A DNA stretch of 6,948 nucleotides from Chloroflexota bacterium (GTDB lineage: Bacteria > Chloroflexota > Limnocylindria > QHBO01): NCBI GenBank assembly GCA_024636135.1, contig JAGXHP010000152.1:1-6948 (forward strand), written 5' to 3'. Below, piece by piece: positions 5,567 to 6,948 of this stretch. The stretch's first letter is position 1; the number at the start of each line of letters is the position of its first letter. The position numbers were made by a program, and so were the translations under genes. The notes under the pieces were generated by a model that was not told the DNA's origin, made no database searches, and worked only from the letters and a program-made list of their open reading frames with translations.

Positions 5567-6948
5567 ATGCGTCCCCTGCCAGCACCCTTCGATGCCATCG
5601 TCGCCGGCCGCCCCGCCGACGTCGCGATGCATGGGACGACGCTGCTCAGCAATCGCCTGCTCACCAAGGACTTCGCCTTCAGCGCCCATGAGCGCGATGC
5701 GTTCGATCTCCATGGCCTCCTCCCCGATCGCGTCATGACCATCCAGGAGCAGGTCGAGCTCGAGCTCACGCGCCTGCGACGCAAGGACGACCCACTGGAG
5801 CAGTACATCGGCCTGGCGGCGCTCCAGGATCGCAACGCGACCCTCTTCTATCGGGTGCTTGCCGAGAACCTCGAGGAGCTCCTGCCGATCGTCTACACCC
5901 CGACCGTGGGACAGGCATGCCAGGAGTTCAGCCATGTCCTGCGGCGGACCCGCGGGGCGTGGATCACGCCGGACGACCGCGACCGCATCCCGGAGATCCT
6001 GCGCAACGGGCCGTACGACGACGTGCGGCTCATCGTGGTCACCGACAACGAGCGCATCCTGGGCCTCGGCGACCTGGGTGCGGGCGGGATGGCGATCCCG
6101 ATCGGCAAGCTGGCGCTCTACACGGGGGCCTGCGGCATCTACCCCGGCGTCACGCTGCCGGTCAGCCTGGACGTCGGGACCGACAACGCCGAGCTCCTGG
6201 CCGATCCGCTCTACATCGGGTATCGGCATCCTCGCCTGCGCGGCGCCGAGTACGACAGCCTGGTCGACGCCTTCGTGGAGGGCGTACAGCGGGCCTGGCC
6301 GGGCTGCGTGATCCAGTGGGAGGACTTCAAGCAGCACAACGCCCTGCGCATTCTCGATCGCTACTGGGGCACGGTGCCGAGCTTCAACGACGACATCCAG
6401 GGAACCGCCGCCGTGGTCCTGGCCGGTGTCCTGGCGGCCGGCCGCCTGCTCGAGACGCCCCTCGCGGCGCAGCGCATCCTGCTGGTCGGGGCCGGTGCTG
6501 CCGGCATCGGGATCGCGCGCCTGCTGCGAGCCGCGATGCACGAATCGGGCATGACCGAGGCCGAGATCTCGGCGACGGTGGTGCTCGTCGACTCGCGCGG
6601 CCTCGTCCACGCCGATCGCTCGGACCTGGACGACGCGAAGCGGGCGCTCGCCGCGCCGATGTCGGTGACGGCCGCCTCGGCCAACGAACAGCTCGAGGAC
6701 ATCGTGGCGGGATACCGCCCGACCGTGATGGTCGGCACCACCGGCGTGGCCGGAACGTTCACCGAGCCCGTCATCCGTGCCATGGCCGCCGCGTGCCCGA
6801 GGCCGGTGATCATGCCGCTCTCGAACCCGACGCCCCTGGCCGAGGCGAAGCCCATCGACGTGATGCGCTGGACGCAGGGGCGGGCCATCATCGCAACCGG
6901 CAGCCCCTTCCCGGCGGTCGATGGCCGCGAGGTCGGCCAGGCCAACAA
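5567..6948 (+). CDS. maeA: Malic enzyme, large NAD-dependent type, 3' partial
   Basis: The frame is open from ATG 5567 to the right edge (460 codons, no stop), so perhaps 80-100 C-terminal residues are missing from a family usually about 540-570 long. It oxidatively decarboxylates malate to pyruvate in the cytoplasm, normally with NAD. The N-terminal malic domain shows RNATLFYRVLAENLEELLPIVYTPTVGQ split around the catalytic Tyr (Y110), then VTDNERILGLGDLGAGGM (158-175) and catalytic K181 in IGKLALY. Metal ligands are E252 and D253 in WEDF and D276 in FNDDIQGT. The NAD domain begins with GAGAAGIGIA (308-317), followed by SNPTPLAEA (419-427) and ATGSPFPAV (443-451). A TGA at 5549-5551 in the same frame rules out a longer start. 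NAD rather than NADP is inferred from resemblance to the SfcA type. The gene is divergent from the small membrane protein gene and much richer in GC than the catabolic operon. Identification is firm; cofactor is less so. Confidence 0.96.
   Translation, partial: MRPLPAPFDAIVAGRPADVAMHGTTLLSNRLLTKDFAFSAHERDAFDLHGLLPDRVMTIQEQVELELTRLRRKDDPLEQYIGLAALQDRNATLFYRVLAENLEELLPIVYTPTVGQACQEFSHVLRRTRGAWITPDDRDRIPEILRNGPYDDVRLIVVTDNERILGLGDLGAGGMAIPIGKLALYTGACGIYPGVTLPVSLDVGTDNAELLADPLYIGYRHPRLRGAEYDSLVDAFVEGVQRAWPGCVIQWEDFKQHNALRILDRYWGTVPSFNDDIQGTAAVVLAGVLAAGRLLETPLAAQRILLVGAGAAGIGIARLLRAAMHESGMTEAEISATVVLVDSRGLVHADRSDLDDAKRALAAPMSVTAASANEQLEDIVAGYRPTVMVGTTGVAGTFTEPVIRAMAAACPRPVIMPLSNPTPLAEAKPIDVMRWTQGRAIIATGSPFPAVDGREVGQAN

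Noticed and set aside
5552..6610. Long minus-strand open frame (352 codons) opposite the malic enzyme gene
   Set aside because: It is Asp/Arg/Val/Gly-rich without family motifs and lies fully opposite a clear malic enzyme; high GC keeps the antisense frame free of stops. The same applies to the minus frame from 6361 to the right edge and the plus frame at 5859-6311.
1..6948. CRISPR array, insertion sequence, phage or defence genes
   Set aside because: No spaced repeat array, transposase motifs, terminal inverted repeats or nuclease/defence domains were seen on either strand.

Overview
This is a high-GC bacterial window in two parts that meet around a tRNA gene. The left two thirds (positions 2-4745) is one compact plus-strand operon of five genes. 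The junctions are three 4-base ATGA overlaps and one 1-base gap, so the genes are probably co-transcribed and translationally coupled. In order they encode: (1) a 5'-truncated, degenerate member of the fumarylacetoacetate hydrolase (FAH) family; (2) an intact FAH-family enzyme; (3) a cyclic amidohydrolase of the allantoinase/dihydropyrimidinase/hydantoinase group; (4) a nitrilase-superfamily amidase; (5) a metal-dependent amidohydrolase of the ACMSD-like (amidohydrolase 2) decarboxylase group.

Taken together, genes 3 and 4 look like consecutive ring-opening and amide- or carbamoyl-cleaving steps, as in hydantoinase/carbamoylase or dihydropyrimidinase/ureidopropionase pairs. Gene 5 could decarboxylate or hydrolyse a product, and genes 1 and 2 could cleave or hydrate an oxo-acid intermediate. 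The cluster is therefore most likely a catabolic route for a nitrogen-containing ring (cyclic amide, ureide or N-heterocycle). The substrate cannot be read from the sequence, and no regulator or transporter lies in the window. The two most notable points are the first FAH protein, whose metal ligands are all replaced although it aligns without gaps to its neighbour, and the nitrilase-like protein, which has Arg where the catalytic Lys is expected.

About 345 bases with no convincing gene (4746-5090) follow, containing a short tandem 10-mer repeat. Next come a complete tRNA-Gly(UCC) with encoded CCA (5091-5166), a small minus-strand gene for a membrane-anchored four-cysteine protein (5175-5513), and a divergent plus-strand gene for a large-type malic enzyme that runs off the right edge (5567-6948). 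The 53 bases between the last two genes carry a -10-like hexamer 7-8 bases before each start codon, suggesting a pair of leaderless divergent promoters.

The organism is a high-GC bacterium. Leaderless-style starts, high GC and the malic enzyme sequence would suit Chloroflexota or Actinomycetota, but this is only an impression. In hand-counted samples the catabolic operon is near 61% GC and the malic enzyme gene near 73%, which makes horizontal acquisition of the operon possible.
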